NCBI GenBank assembly: GCA_017559905.1
Contig: JAFYQF010000015.1
Coordinates: 171,731 to 235,730 of the forward strand
Length of the DNA: 64,000 nt
Reading direction: 5' to 3'
DNA from: a bacterium
Lineage (GTDB): Bacteria; Cyanobacteriota; Vampirovibrionia; Gastranaerophilales; Gastranaerophilaceae
How positions within the stretch are numbered: position 1 is the first letter of the stretch; every line of letters starts with the position of its first letter. The notes beneath the pieces are model-generated. The model was not told where the DNA came from, made no database searches, and was given only the letters and a program-made list of their open reading frames with translations. Shown in pieces: positions 8,055 through 16,202 of the stretch. Made by a program: the position numbers and the translations under genes.

Positions 8055-9851
8055 TTAAATAGTCATTTCTTCAATTGGTTGAACAGCTTTGATAGGTAAC
8101 ATAAACCCGAAAGTAGAACCTTTTCCTAATTCAGAGTATACAAAAACTTTTCCGCCATGATGTTTTTCGATTGCAGTTTGTACCAAGTTTAGTCCTAGTC
8201 CAGTGCCTTTAATTGTATGGGTGTTGTTTTCCACTCTGTAAAATCTGTCGAAAATTTTCTTTTGGTGTTCTGGAGAAATTCCACAACCCTCATCTCTTAC
8301 CAAAATTTCAACACTGTCGTCTTTATTGTTGATGTTCACGTAAATTGTGCCATTATCAGGTGAGTATTTTATTGCATTTGACATCAAATTGGTAAATGCT
8401 CTTTCAATACTTGTTTGGTTTAACTCAACTACAGGAACGTTATCTTCTTTTGATATTTGAATTTTAATGTTTCTTTCTTCAGCTAATACGCTAACTTGAT
8501 TAGAACAATATTCTACAAGGCTAATTATATCCGAAGGTTCTTTTTCAAGGTATGCATTTGCCTCTAATTTAGAAAAATCAAGGATATCGTTTACCATATT
8601 TTGGAGTCTTATGATTTCTTGGTTAAGCGTTCCGATGAACTCTTTTTGAGTTTCTTTGTCGAATTCATCTCCGTAGTTGTGGAGTGTATCAATGTAGCTT
8701 CTCAAAACTGTAACAGGAGTTCTTAATTCGTGTGAAACGTTAGAGATGAAATGCGTTCTCATCTGTTCCATTTCAGCTTCTTTTGTCATATCAATAAGCA
8801 CAATAATATAGCCTACATAATCTTTGTTTCTTGTAAACATTGGCGAAATAATAGACTTAAGAACCCTTTTGCCTATGTTGATATTAAATTCAATAGGACG
8901 AGATTCAATTATTTCAAGAGGAGTGTCTTTAAATTCTTCAATCTTGTCTTTGAAACAGAAATTACCTTCTGTGTCTACGTATTGTTGGATTTCAGTATCA
9001 AGAAGATTTTCGCTATTAGCTTCAAGTAAGTTTTGGGCATGGTTATTTACAAGTACAACTTTGTCGTTGTTGTCACATACGACAACTCCATTAGCGATAC
9101 TCATCAAAACAGCTTCTAGTTTGTTTCTTTCTAACGTTAGTTGTTCAATGTTTTGTTCTTCGTAAATGTGTAATCTGTTTGACATGTCATTGAATTCGTT
9201 AAAGAGTTCTTTGACTTCTGTTGACACATCTTGACCCTCAATTTTGTAACCAAATTCGCCTGTCGAGATTTTCTTTACACCGTCTTGTAATAGTCTTAAT
9301 TCTCTTGTAATTAAGTATGTATTTATAAGAATTACAAATGCAAAAACTATCCAAGCGATTGAAAATACAAATAGCAAAGACGCTCTAGTGGTTGTTGAAA
9401 TTTGGTTGATAACATTTCCTGAAAGAGCTACTGTAACACTGCCAATTGTTGTTTCGTTTCTTGTTTTGAGGTTTGAGTTAACAGGTGATGTTACGGTAAT
9501 ATTCGCACGTTTTGTATTTTTGTGAGAGTTGTTTCTACCTGAATAAACAATATTTCCTTTGTTATCTTTAAATTCCAAAAGCACAATGTCGTTGTGACTT
9601 TTTAAAATGCCGTCAAAGTGTAATTGCAAAGCTTCTTGTGCTTGTGTATTATTCAATCCACGAGTCAATTCTATAGTTTCGATTGCAAGAATTTTTGAGA
9701 TAACCTGTCCGAAACTTTTGTAGCCTTCATTAAGTTTTTTCTGAATATTAAATATTGCAAAAATCGCTATAAATACTATTAAAAATGTACTTAAAATTAA
9801 TCCCGAAATGATAAGACGATTTTGCGTTGTCAAACTAACCTTATTTCCCAT
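8055..9851 (-). CDS. Membrane sensor histidine kinase (HAMP-PAS-HisKA-HATPase)
   Basis: A 598-residue transmembrane histidine kinase. Membrane helices at about 13-35 and 157-180 bracket a periplasmic sensor domain of about 120 residues. A HAMP linker (about 181-233), a PAS domain (about 240-350) and a HisKA domain with the SHELRTP box (phospho-acceptor His374) follow. The HATPase domain shows an N box (NLMSNAIKYSP), DEGCGIS and GTGLGL. The order matches WalK/PhoR/ResE-type kinases. No response regulator is adjacent. The only neighbour in the operon is the small anchored protein downstream. Ligand and partner are unknown. Confidence 0.92.
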   Translation of the reverse strand: MGNKVSLTTQNRLIISGLILSTFLIVFIAIFAIFNIQKKLNEGYKSFGQVISKILAIETIELTRGLNNTQAQEALQLHFDGILKSHNDIVLLEFKDNKGNIVYSGRNNSHKNTKRANITVTSPVNSNLKTRNETTIGSVTVALSGNVINQISTTTRASLLFVFSIAWIVFAFVILINTYLITRELRLLQDGVKKISTGEFGYKIEGQDVSTEVKELFNEFNDMSNRLHIYEEQNIEQLTLERNKLEAVLMSIANGVVVCDNNDKVVLVNNHAQNLLEANSENLLDTEIQQYVDTEGNFCFKDKIEEFKDTPLEIIESRPIEFNINIGKRVLKSIISPMFTRNKDYVGYIIVLIDMTKEAEMEQMRTHFISNVSHELRTPVTVLRSYIDTLHNYGDEFDKETQKEFIGTLNQEIIRLQNMVNDILDFSKLEANAYLEKEPSDIISLVEYCSNQVSVLAEERNIKIQISKEDNVPVVELNQTSIERAFTNLMSNAIKYSPDNGTIYVNINNKDDSVEILVRDEGCGISPEHQKKIFDRFYRVENNTHTIKGTGLGLNLVQTAIEKHHGGKVFVYSELGKGSTFGFMLPIKAVQPIEEMTI

Positions 9852-9960
9852 GCTTAAATTATATCATTCAAAAACTATACTATCAAGAATGTATTTACTC
9901 TTAATATTAAGTGTAGTTTTACCTCTATTTAGATTTGTAAAAGCTAGACTATGACTACAC

Positions 9961-9989
9961 TTGAGATATTTGTAAAAATATGTTACAAT
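9961..9989 (+). promoter_or_regulatory. Predicted sigma-70 promoter for the gene at 10114
   Basis: TTGAGA (9961-9966) and TACAAT (9984-9989) are spaced by exactly 17 bases. An inverted repeat (AAGTGTAGT near 9910 and ACTACACTT near 9955) lies just upstream and ends at the -35 box, a possible regulator site. Initiation would give a leader of about 115 bases. Confidence 0.55.
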
Positions 9990-9995
9990 GATAGT

Positions 9996-10113
9996 AGAGG
10001 GGCGATAAAAGCCCTTGAACGTGGACCAATTTACACCCCTTGATGAGTGTTATTCCCCACACCACTCTTAAATAAAAAAGGTATCCGATACTTCTCAACC
10101 TTGAGGAACGCTT
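9996..10113 (+). promoter_or_regulatory. Structured 5' leader upstream of the phosphodiester glycosidase gene
   Basis: The presumed leader contains several possible stems: GGGC/GCCC around a GATAAAA loop within a larger GGGG/CCCC pairing, GAGTG/CACTC, and GTATC/GATAC just before the ribosome binding site GAGGAA. I could not match it to a riboswitch class. In particular the hallmark sequences of c-di-GMP and ydaO riboswitches are absent. It could be a novel control element or simply an untranslated region. Confidence 0.35.
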
Positions 10114-11376
10114 ATGGATACACTTATTGCAATGCGCGCGGATATAGACGCCAAAATACTAAAAAGAGTCGTAACTTTAGCGGTTATAGTAAGTGTTTTG
10201 TGTATTCAAGGATTGGGATTATCAAACAAGAGTTTAGCTGACGGAATTAGAATAGCTCATTATTCTGCACCAAAATTTGATGTCGAAACAATTAAACAAA
10301 AGGTTTTGATTGAAATTTCTCCAGAAGCTAGAAAGCAGAACTTTGACAATAAAATATCTAAAAAGTATCCCAATGCGATTATTAATGATGTAACTGATGG
10401 GGTAAAACATGTGTCTTTAGTAAAGATGTACAAAGGCAAGCCTGTCAGGATTAATCTAATAGAAGTTGACCTGAAGGTAGCGGGAAATCTTGAACTTGCT
10501 CCCGCTCTTTCAGGTATGAATTCATTAAGCTCAAAACAAAAAATCTCCAAAATCGCAGAAGAAGAAAATGCGATTGTTGCAGTTAACGGAACATACTTTA
10601 AGCCAAAATCAGGTGTTCCTCTTGGTACATTAATGATTGATGGAAAACTTTATACAGGACCTATATATGACAGAGTTGCACTTGGTATTTTTGAAGATGG
10701 TTTTGATGTTGCAAGGGTTCAGCTAAATGCAAGTTTAAAAAGCAAAAATTATGAACTAAAAGTTGATAATATTAATCAACCTAGAATGCTTTCAACTTAT
10801 GTTCTTGTTTATACTCCGGAGTGGGGAAAATTTGCTCCAAAGGCTCCGAAGTATGGTATAAGTTTGAGGGTTGCGGATGGAGTTGTTGAACGTACATCCG
10901 CTAACCCGCTCGATATCCCAACTAATGGTTATGTGATATCTGGTCCTAAAAAATTGTTAGAACCTTTATTGAATGAAAAAAATATAGAGCTGAAGATTAA
11001 AACGCAACCTGAATGGAAAAACGTCAAACATATCATAAGCGGTGGCCCGTATCTAGTAAAACACGGTGAAGTCTATGTAGATATGACTGCACAAAAACTT
11101 AATGCTATCGGTGGTCGAAATCCACGAACCGCAGTCGGTTATACTTCTGCCGATAGCTTTATTTTAGTAACTGTCGATGGCAGAGAAGGGCGTTCTGTAG
11201 GAATGACTCTGATGGAATTGGCTAATTTTATGAAGTCAATTGGTTGTATAAATGCCATTAATCTCGATGGTGGAGGTTCAACAGTTATGTATGTTAACGG
11301 CAAAGTAGTAAATAACCCGCAAGTTAAAGGCGGAATTCCGATATCAAATGCACTCGTAATATCCAAAGCTCCATAA
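10114..11376 (+). CDS. Phosphodiester glycosidase (NAGPA/DUF2233) family protein
   Basis: A 420-residue exported protein of the phosphodiester glycosidase family (the domain of the mammalian uncovering enzyme and of bacterial exopolysaccharide proteins). A hydrophobic segment at about 18-37 serves as signal anchor or signal peptide. The catalytic domain is marked by NGTYF, GGRNPRTAVG, VDGR and the C-terminal INLDGGGSTVMYVNG. Family members cleave sugar phosphodiesters in the envelope, and the exact substrate here is unknown. The ATG at 10114 is preceded by GAGGAA. A 64-codon frame starting at 10047 overlaps it and is not credible. A strong terminator follows the gene, so it is monocistronic. 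Confidence 0.88.
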   Translation: MDTLIAMRADIDAKILKRVVTLAVIVSVLCIQGLGLSNKSLADGIRIAHYSAPKFDVETIKQKVLIEISPEARKQNFDNKISKKYPNAIINDVTDGVKHVSLVKMYKGKPVRINLIEVDLKVAGNLELAPALSGMNSLSSKQKISKIAEEENAIVAVNGTYFKPKSGVPLGTLMIDGKLYTGPIYDRVALGIFEDGFDVARVQLNASLKSKNYELKVDNINQPRMLSTYVLVYTPEWGKFAPKAPKYGISLRVADGVVERTSANPLDIPTNGYVISGPKKLLEPLLNEKNIELKIKTQPEWKNVKHIISGGPYLVKHGEVYVDMTAQKLNAIGGRNPRTAVGYTSADSFILVTVDGREGRSVGMTLMELANFMKSIGCINAINLDGGGSTVMYVNGKVVNNPQVKGGIPISNALVISKAP

Positions 11377-11411
11377 TACACAAAGTAATCCTTATTCTTT
11401 TCAAAGCACGT

Positions 11412-11441
11412 CCCTGCGCCTCACCTCGCAGGGCTTTTTTT
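11412..11441 (+). terminator. Rho-independent terminator
   Basis: A 7-bp GC-rich stem (CCCTGCG at 11412-11418 with CGCAGGG at 11427-11433) followed by a T run terminates the glycosidase transcript. The T run reaches the stop codon of the convergent membrane protein gene. Confidence 0.85.
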
Positions 11442-11847
11442 ATCTAACATTATAGCTAATTATGTCAGATACCCAAGGGATTCTTGTGAATTTACCCATA
11501 GCAGATGTTCCTGCAAGATAGAATAATAATAGGTATATTGCTGTTTGTATGATTGAAAATCCAAATATTATTGGAGCATTAAGTACAAGCGCAATCTGTG
11601 CTGCAACTAGGTTTATAAATGGAATTAAACTCAAAATGTTTAACAAAAAGCCTAATACATAGCAAATCAAAACATACGCTAATGAAATAAAAATTGATTG
11701 AAATATATGGTACTGCAAAAACTTTGTCAGGTGAGATTGTCTAATTAAACCAATAATTAACCAAATAAACCCTACAAATCCCATAGTAAGATAGCTTGTT
11801 ACGGCGATTATTCTTTCTATTAAAAAGATTTGACGACTATTTTGCAT
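11440..11847 (-). CDS. Tic20-like small integral membrane protein
   Basis: A 135-residue protein with three to four hydrophobic helices covering most of its length. The arrangement of an early membrane helix, the segment LTKFLQYHIFQSIFIS, and the C-terminal IPWVSDIISYNV resembles the Tic20-like family of cyanobacteria and plastids, where the same places carry F.R.N..QA and IP.IS.AVYMQ patterns. The resemblance is by eye and moderate. Function in bacteria is not established. It starts two bases after the stop of the TPR gene upstream and is probably co-transcribed with it. Confidence 0.6.
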   Translation of the reverse strand: MQNSRQIFLIERIIAVTSYLTMGFVGFIWLIIGLIRQSHLTKFLQYHIFQSIFISLAYVLICYVLGFLLNILSLIPFINLVAAQIALVLNAPIIFGFSIIQTAIYLLLFYLAGTSAMGKFTRIPWVSDIISYNVR

Positions 11848-11849
11848 AT

Positions 11850-12917
11850 TTATACGCTTTCTATTTCACCATTGCGTTTTTTGTCGATGTATTCATCAAT
11901 TACTTGGATGTAAACAAGTTTGTGTTCATCATTATCAGGTTCAATTTTTATAGCAGCTCTGTATGATGCGATAGCTTTTTCGATTTCGCCGTTCAAGTAG
12001 TGTGCGTTACCTAAAAGCATGTATGTTTGAGCATCGTTTGGTGCAATTTGTAGTGCTTGTTTATACAAAGCCATTGCTTCTTCAATTCTGCCAATGTTTG
12101 TATATAAGTTTGCTAATAATTGATAAGCATTAACTGCTTTTGGATTTGTTTCAATTGCACGTTTGTACATTTCTATAGCAATATCGTTTTCTTTAAATTC
12201 AGAAAGTGCAATTGAATAGCAGATGTAAGCTTTGTAATTGTCGCCTTCCATTTTTAAAGCTTTTTCAAAATATGAATATGCTTTTTCTCTTTCTTTCATA
12301 AGAGTTAATGTGTTACCAATGCAAATCGCAACGATTTTGTTGTCTGGATTAAGTGCAAAAACTCTTTTGTACAAATCAAGCGCTGTTGCATAATCAAATA
12401 GTTTGAAACAAACATTACCCATGTCTACAAGCGCAGTAATGTTTTCAGGGTCTAAAGACAATGCTTTTTCGTAATATGCTCTTGCTTCAATATATTCTTC
12501 GAAATCTTGATATAAAAGTGCAATTGCATTGTATATTTCAGGGTTTGAAGAATACAAATCAATAGCTCTGTTATAGTAAAATAAAGCTTTTGAGAAGTTT
12601 TTCCATTCAGCAAAGACGTTACCGATATTGTAGTAAATCAGGTAGTTTTTAGGATTGATTTCCAATGCTTTGTTGTAGTAAGAAAGTGATTTTCTAAAAT
12701 CTCTTTCATAAAACCACATTGTACCCATGCCAACCAACGCTTCAACATCATTTGGTGCAATAGTTAGCAAACTTTCTAATACTGACATTACTTTGTCATA
12801 ATCTTGTTGTTCAAGATAAAGTCTTGACAAAACGTGATAGTTTTCAGCGTTTTGTGGGTCTTTTGCCATTTTTAGAATAGCTTCTTCAATCTGTTTATTT
12901 AAATCTTTATTTTCCAT
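11850..12917 (-). CDS. TPR-repeat protein
   Basis: A 355-residue protein consisting of about nine tetratricopeptide repeats from residue 10 to 335, for example AYQLLANLYTNIGRIEEAM and TYMLLGNAHYLNGEIEKAI, ending in a short charged tail. No signal peptide or membrane segment is seen, so it is probably cytoplasmic. It lies upstream of, and nearly touches, the Tic20-like membrane protein gene, which raises the possibility that the two act together at the membrane. It resembles the TPR protein at 5714-7309 only at the level of the repeat. Confidence 0.85.
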   Translation of the reverse strand: MENKDLNKQIEEAILKMAKDPQNAENYHVLSRLYLEQQDYDKVMSVLESLLTIAPNDVEALVGMGTMWFYERDFRKSLSYYNKALEINPKNYLIYYNIGNVFAEWKNFSKALFYYNRAIDLYSSNPEIYNAIALLYQDFEEYIEARAYYEKALSLDPENITALVDMGNVCFKLFDYATALDLYKRVFALNPDNKIVAICIGNTLTLMKEREKAYSYFEKALKMEGDNYKAYICYSIALSEFKENDIAIEMYKRAIETNPKAVNAYQLLANLYTNIGRIEEAMALYKQALQIAPNDAQTYMLLGNAHYLNGEIEKAIASYRAAIKIEPDNDEHKLVYIQVIDEYIDKKRNGEIESV

Positions 12918-13002
12918 AATCTCACTCTTTCTTTGATTTAATTCTATACCATTACGTTAGTTTTGTAAATCTATTGCGAAATGTAACAGAGCTTAAATAT
13001 GA

Positions 13003-13030
13003 AAAAAGCCTGATATTAATCAGGCTTTTT
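13003..13030 (-). terminator. Rho-independent terminator after rsfS
   Basis: An 11-bp stem (13003-13013 with 13020-13030) containing GCCTGA/TCAGGC with A and T runs on either side. It stands four bases after the rsfS stop codon and would end the rpiB-rsfS transcript. Confidence 0.85.
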
Positions 13031-13033
13031 CTG

Positions 13034-13429
13034 TTATACGTTATATTTTGAAAACTCTTTGGAATGTTCTCTCCATTCACTTTCAGGAATACTGAATGCG
13101 TTACTCCAAAATTTTTCAATAGCATAAGTTTCACGTTCGTCTTTGTGCAAAATATGGACAACAACATCGCCATAGTCAAGAAGATTCCAGCGGTTTTTGT
13201 TATCATTTTCAAATCGCATTGGTGGTCTGTCTAGTTCTTTTTTTGTACGTTCTTTGACTGTTTCCATCAAAGCTTTTACGTGAGGAGTAGAGTCTCCTGT
13301 TACTATAACGAAATAGTCAGCCAAAGATGAAACGTGGCTTATGTTCAAGATTGAAATTTCTTTGCCTAGTTTGTCGTCAAGCATTGCTGCTATAATGCAA
13401 GCTAATTTGTGTGAAGTTAATTGTTCCAA
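13034..13429 (-). CDS. rsfS: Ribosome silencing factor RsfS
   Basis: A 131-residue protein matching the RsfS/Iojap family over its whole length. The core includes DYFVIVTGDSTPHVKAL, a PPMRFEN segment and RWNLLDYGDVVVHIL followed by ETYAIEKFW, which correspond to the family hallmarks W.LLDYGD.VVH and YxLE.LW. RsfS binds ribosomal protein L14 of the large subunit and prevents subunit joining when nutrients are short. It follows rpiB by 11 bases on the same strand and ends at a terminator, so the two form a short operon. Confidence 0.93.
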   Translation of the reverse strand: MEQLTSHKLACIIAAMLDDKLGKEISILNISHVSSLADYFVIVTGDSTPHVKALMETVKERTKKELDRPPMRFENDNKNRWNLLDYGDVVVHILHKDERETYAIEKFWSNAFSIPESEWREHSKEFSKYNV

Positions 13430-13440
13430 AGTGTTCCGTC

Positions 13441-13875
13441 CTATTCTATAATGTCTACACGGCGTTTGTGTCTTCCGCCTTCAAATCCTGTTTTCAACCA
13501 AATGTCAACGATATCAAGCGCCAAGTGTTCTCCAATAACACGTTCACCTAGACAAAGTACATTTGCGTTGTTGTGAGCTCTAGAAACTCTTGCTGAATAT
13601 GTATCTCCGCATAGTGCAGCTCTAATTCCTCGAACTTTGTTAGCTGCAATTGACATACCGATACCTGTTCCGCAAATCAAGATACCTCTGTTTGATTTGC
13701 CTGAAATTACTCTTTCTGCTACTGCACGAGCAATCTCTGGGTAATCACAAGCTTCTCTTGTGTGTGTGCCCAAATCAACGTAAGGAATATTTCTAGATTT
13801 TAGATATTCTATAACTTTCTCTTTATAAATAAACCCACCGTGATCAGACCCAATTGCAACTTTCAAATCTTCCAT
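13441..13875 (-). CDS. rpiB: Ribose-5-phosphate isomerase B
   Basis: RpiB/LacAB family sugar-phosphate isomerase of about 144 residues. It shows IGSDHGGF at the N-terminus, DYPEIA, the active-site GILICGTGIGMSIAANKVRGIRA region with the Cys base, and AHNNANVLCLGER. It interconverts ribose-5-phosphate and ribulose-5-phosphate in the pentose phosphate pathway. I prefer the ATG at 13875, which has AAGGTG six bases upstream. An in-frame GTG at 13884 is an alternative adding three residues. It heads a two-gene operon with rsfS. Confidence 0.93.
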   Translation of the reverse strand: MEDLKVAIGSDHGGFIYKEKVIEYLKSRNIPYVDLGTHTREACDYPEIARAVAERVISGKSNRGILICGTGIGMSIAANKVRGIRAALCGDTYSARVSRAHNNANVLCLGERVIGEHLALDIVDIWLKTGFEGGRHKRRVDIIE

Positions 13876-14011
13876 AATAAACACCTTCTTTCCTAAAATG
13901 CAGGACTAAATCCTTCTATAATTACAAAAATAATTATATAAGTTTTTCCTGAATCTTGCAAACCTTATACACATTTATGTTACAAATATTTTACTCAACA
14001 AAATTGATAAA

Positions 14012-14986
14012 TTATCTGTTTTTGATTCTATCTGCTTCCTCTAATACTCTGTCAATATCATCTAGGCTAGAAAATTCAATAATGTGATTTTTGCCATCTT
14101 TGTCTATAAATGGGTAACAATATCTGCCCTTTTCTATTACTACACCGTGCTCTGCACATTTTTTTAAATTTAGTCTAATATTTTTAATTGTTTCTTCTTT
14201 TTGTTTTCTTACTTCGTCAGCAGTTTTGCCAGTAAATTTGATTTTGTTGCCAAGTTCATCTATTACACCTGCGTAATAGTTTCCTTTGCTGTCTTTAGTT
14301 ATGCCTTCTTTTTTCAACGCTTCGATTTCAGCTTTTTCTGCAGCAGCTTTTTTAGCTTCTTCTGCTTCTGCTTTAGCTTTTGCTTCATCAACAGCAGTTG
14401 TTTCTGGTTCAACTGGAGTTTCTTCTGTTTGTTCTGTTACAACTTCTTCTTCAACGCCAACAGGATTTGCTGGCGGTGCAGTTGGATCGGTGTCAACTGT
14501 TTCTGCTGGATTTTGAATTTCAGGTTGAGCTTGAGCTGCTTGTGCTGCGTTTTTCATAGCTGTTACTTGGTCAACTAATCCTTGAAATTTTGTATTTAAT
14601 TCTTCAAGTGTTTTTTGGTTTTCTTGATATTGTGCGTTAAAACTTTCGTCATTTGTTGTTTGGGCTTTTGTATCGACCTTTCCTGAGTCACCGCCCCAGA
14701 AAGCTTGTGCAAATCCGCCAAATGCAGATAGCGCTGCTAATGCATAGTCACCGAAATTCATTTTATTTTCATGCCCGTGACAGCATCCAGCTCCGAAATC
14801 TCCGTACATGCCCATATTTGGCATACCGTACATTCCAGCGCCCATACCATAGTTGCCGTAATTCATACCAAATCCGCCCATTGTGCCATAGTGATTTTGT
14901 TCTTTGGCATTAATGTTTAGCATAACAGGTCTTGCGCCCTGTCTGCCTGTTGGGATTATTGGTCTTCCGCCAACCATGTGTACCAT
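14012..14986 (-). CDS. Gly/Met/Tyr-rich lineage-specific protein (paralogue 1)
   Basis: A 324-residue protein of unknown function. The N-terminus has a GRPIIPTGRQGARPVMLNIN segment, then a strikingly Gly/Met/Tyr-rich tract (about 33-65) ending in CCHGHE, then a small hydrophobic region. A coiled coil (about 100-150), a Pro/Glu/Thr-rich linker, an Ala/Lys/Glu-rich helix and a C-terminal domain (about 230-324) with YYAGVIDELGNKIKFTGKTA follow. No classical signal peptide is present. The next gene upstream, 33 bases away, is a paralogue sharing the N-terminal pattern. The start has AAGGAG eleven bases upstream. Confidence 0.7.
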   Translation of the reverse strand: MVHMVGGRPIIPTGRQGARPVMLNINAKEQNHYGTMGGFGMNYGNYGMGAGMYGMPNMGMYGDFGAGCCHGHENKMNFGDYALAALSAFGGFAQAFWGGDSGKVDTKAQTTNDESFNAQYQENQKTLEELNTKFQGLVDQVTAMKNAAQAAQAQPEIQNPAETVDTDPTAPPANPVGVEEEVVTEQTEETPVEPETTAVDEAKAKAEAEEAKKAAAEKAEIEALKKEGITKDSKGNYYAGVIDELGNKIKFTGKTADEVRKQKEETIKNIRLNLKKCAEHGVVIEKGRYCYPFIDKDGKNHIIEFSSLDDIDRVLEEADRIKNR

Positions 14987-15019
14987 TGTTTTTTATACTC
15001 CTTTATCAGTAATTGATAT

Positions 15020-16048
15020 TTATTCTGTTTCTGTTTGAGCTTTTGCTGCAGCTTCTTCTGCTGCTTTTTTAGCTTCTTCTTCTGTACTGAATTGACCATC
15101 AATTGGTTTTCCATTTACCAAGCCAACCCAGTGGTCATTTTCTTTTGTTGCTGTGCTTGTAAACATCGTTGCATTTTGTGCAAGTTCATATTTTGAAGTT
15201 TTTACGTCTTCTTGTTTTGCACCGTCAGCAATTTTGAATGTTTTACCGCCTACATTTATCTCTTTTGGAAGATGAATGTCGCCTTTAGGGAGTGCTTTTC
15301 CTTGGAAAATTTCTTCTGCGATTGCTTTAATTTCACTGTGTGTTAGAGCATTACCGTCAGCATCTTTGTATAGTCCTGCAACAATGTTATATCCTGTGTA
15401 TCCAGTTACAGTGCCGTCTTTGTTCTTCGATGCGCTAACGTTAAATGTAAATGTTGTTGTTTCTCCATCGACTTTTTTAGTGCCAATTTCAGCTTGAGCT
15501 TTGTTTTTATCCTCAACGTCTTCAGCTCCTTCAATACCTTCAGCACCCTCGGCTCCATCTGCATATTGTGGAGGTACCTCTCCTGTCGTTACAGGTTGTT
15601 GTTTAGCTTTTAGTGCCGCAACTTCATCAACTTCTGCGTTGTGATTATCACTTCTTTTATTTTTTGTTTGTTCTATTAATTGTTTAGTTATTTGCTCCAC
15701 TTGTTCTTTAAGCGTATCAATGGCTTCTTTTTGTTGTTGTAGCAATTCTTGTTGTTCTGGTGAAAGTTGTGGTTTTGAATCTACTCCACCAGCACCATCT
15801 TCGGCACCGCCCCATATAGCACCGGCAATGCCACCTAGTAGTCCTACTCCCATCATGATTTTGCCAAGCGTACCCATTCCACCATTGTCACAACCATAGG
15901 CGTGTTGACAATAGTTTGCTTGGTAAAAACCATTCATAGGCATCATACCGTAATAATTCTGTTTTTCGATATTGATGTTCACCATCCTCGGCATTGGAGT
16001 TCTGCGAGGGTGTCCAGCTATTAAGTGTTGTCTGCCTGCCATGTACAT
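15020..16048 (-). CDS. Gly/Met-rich lineage-specific protein (paralogue 2)
   Basis: A 342-residue paralogue of the neighbouring downstream gene. Both open with a short basic segment (here MYMAGRQHLIAGHPRRTPMP) followed by MVNIN.EKQNYYG-type sequence, then an aromatic/Met/Cys-rich tract and a hydrophobic Gly-rich stretch (about 60-82, IMMGVGLLGGIAGAIWGG). A Gln-rich coiled coil (about 95-130) and an acidic Gly/Ala/Glu linker follow. The C-terminal part has a GLVNGKPIDGQFSTEEEAKKA motif resembling the end of the first paralogue. Function unknown. The ATG has AGGAG nine bases upstream. Confidence 0.7.
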   Translation of the reverse strand: MYMAGRQHLIAGHPRRTPMPRMVNINIEKQNYYGMMPMNGFYQANYCQHAYGCDNGGMGTLGKIMMGVGLLGGIAGAIWGGAEDGAGGVDSKPQLSPEQQELLQQQKEAIDTLKEQVEQITKQLIEQTKNKRSDNHNAEVDEVAALKAKQQPVTTGEVPPQYADGAEGAEGIEGAEDVEDKNKAQAEIGTKKVDGETTTFTFNVSASKNKDGTVTGYTGYNIVAGLYKDADGNALTHSEIKAIAEEIFQGKALPKGDIHLPKEINVGGKTFKIADGAKQEDVKTSKYELAQNATMFTSTATKENDHWVGLVNGKPIDGQFSTEEEAKKAAEEAAAKAQTETE

Positions 16049-16202
16049 AATCGTGTACTCCTAATTATACTATCTTATATATATAAAGTATATAAAATGT
16101 TATATAATTTCAGTGTTAAGCTTTTTTGTTACAATGCTTAATATATAAGATGTATAAAGTTTATATGCCCAAAAACAAGTCAAAACAATCGTTTGTGTAA
16201 AG

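Noticed and set aside
9996..10113. A known riboswitch (c-di-GMP or ydaO type) before the envelope gene at 10114
   Set aside because: The conserved core sequences of those classes are not present, so no class name is assigned.
10047..10241. A 64-codon open frame overlapping the start of the phosphodiester glycosidase gene
   Set aside because: It lies in the structured leader and then out of frame with a well-supported gene, has no ribosome binding site and no recognisable protein character.
12952..13212. An 86-codon minus-strand frame overlapping rsfS
   Set aside because: It is the shifted frame of rsfS and reads through the rsfS terminator, with no plausible start context.
14201..14578. A Phe/Cys/Ser-rich plus-strand frame of 125 codons
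   Set aside because: It is the complement of the Lys/Glu/Ala-rich part of the gene at 14012-14986. Such Phe/Ser-rich translations are typical antisense artefacts.
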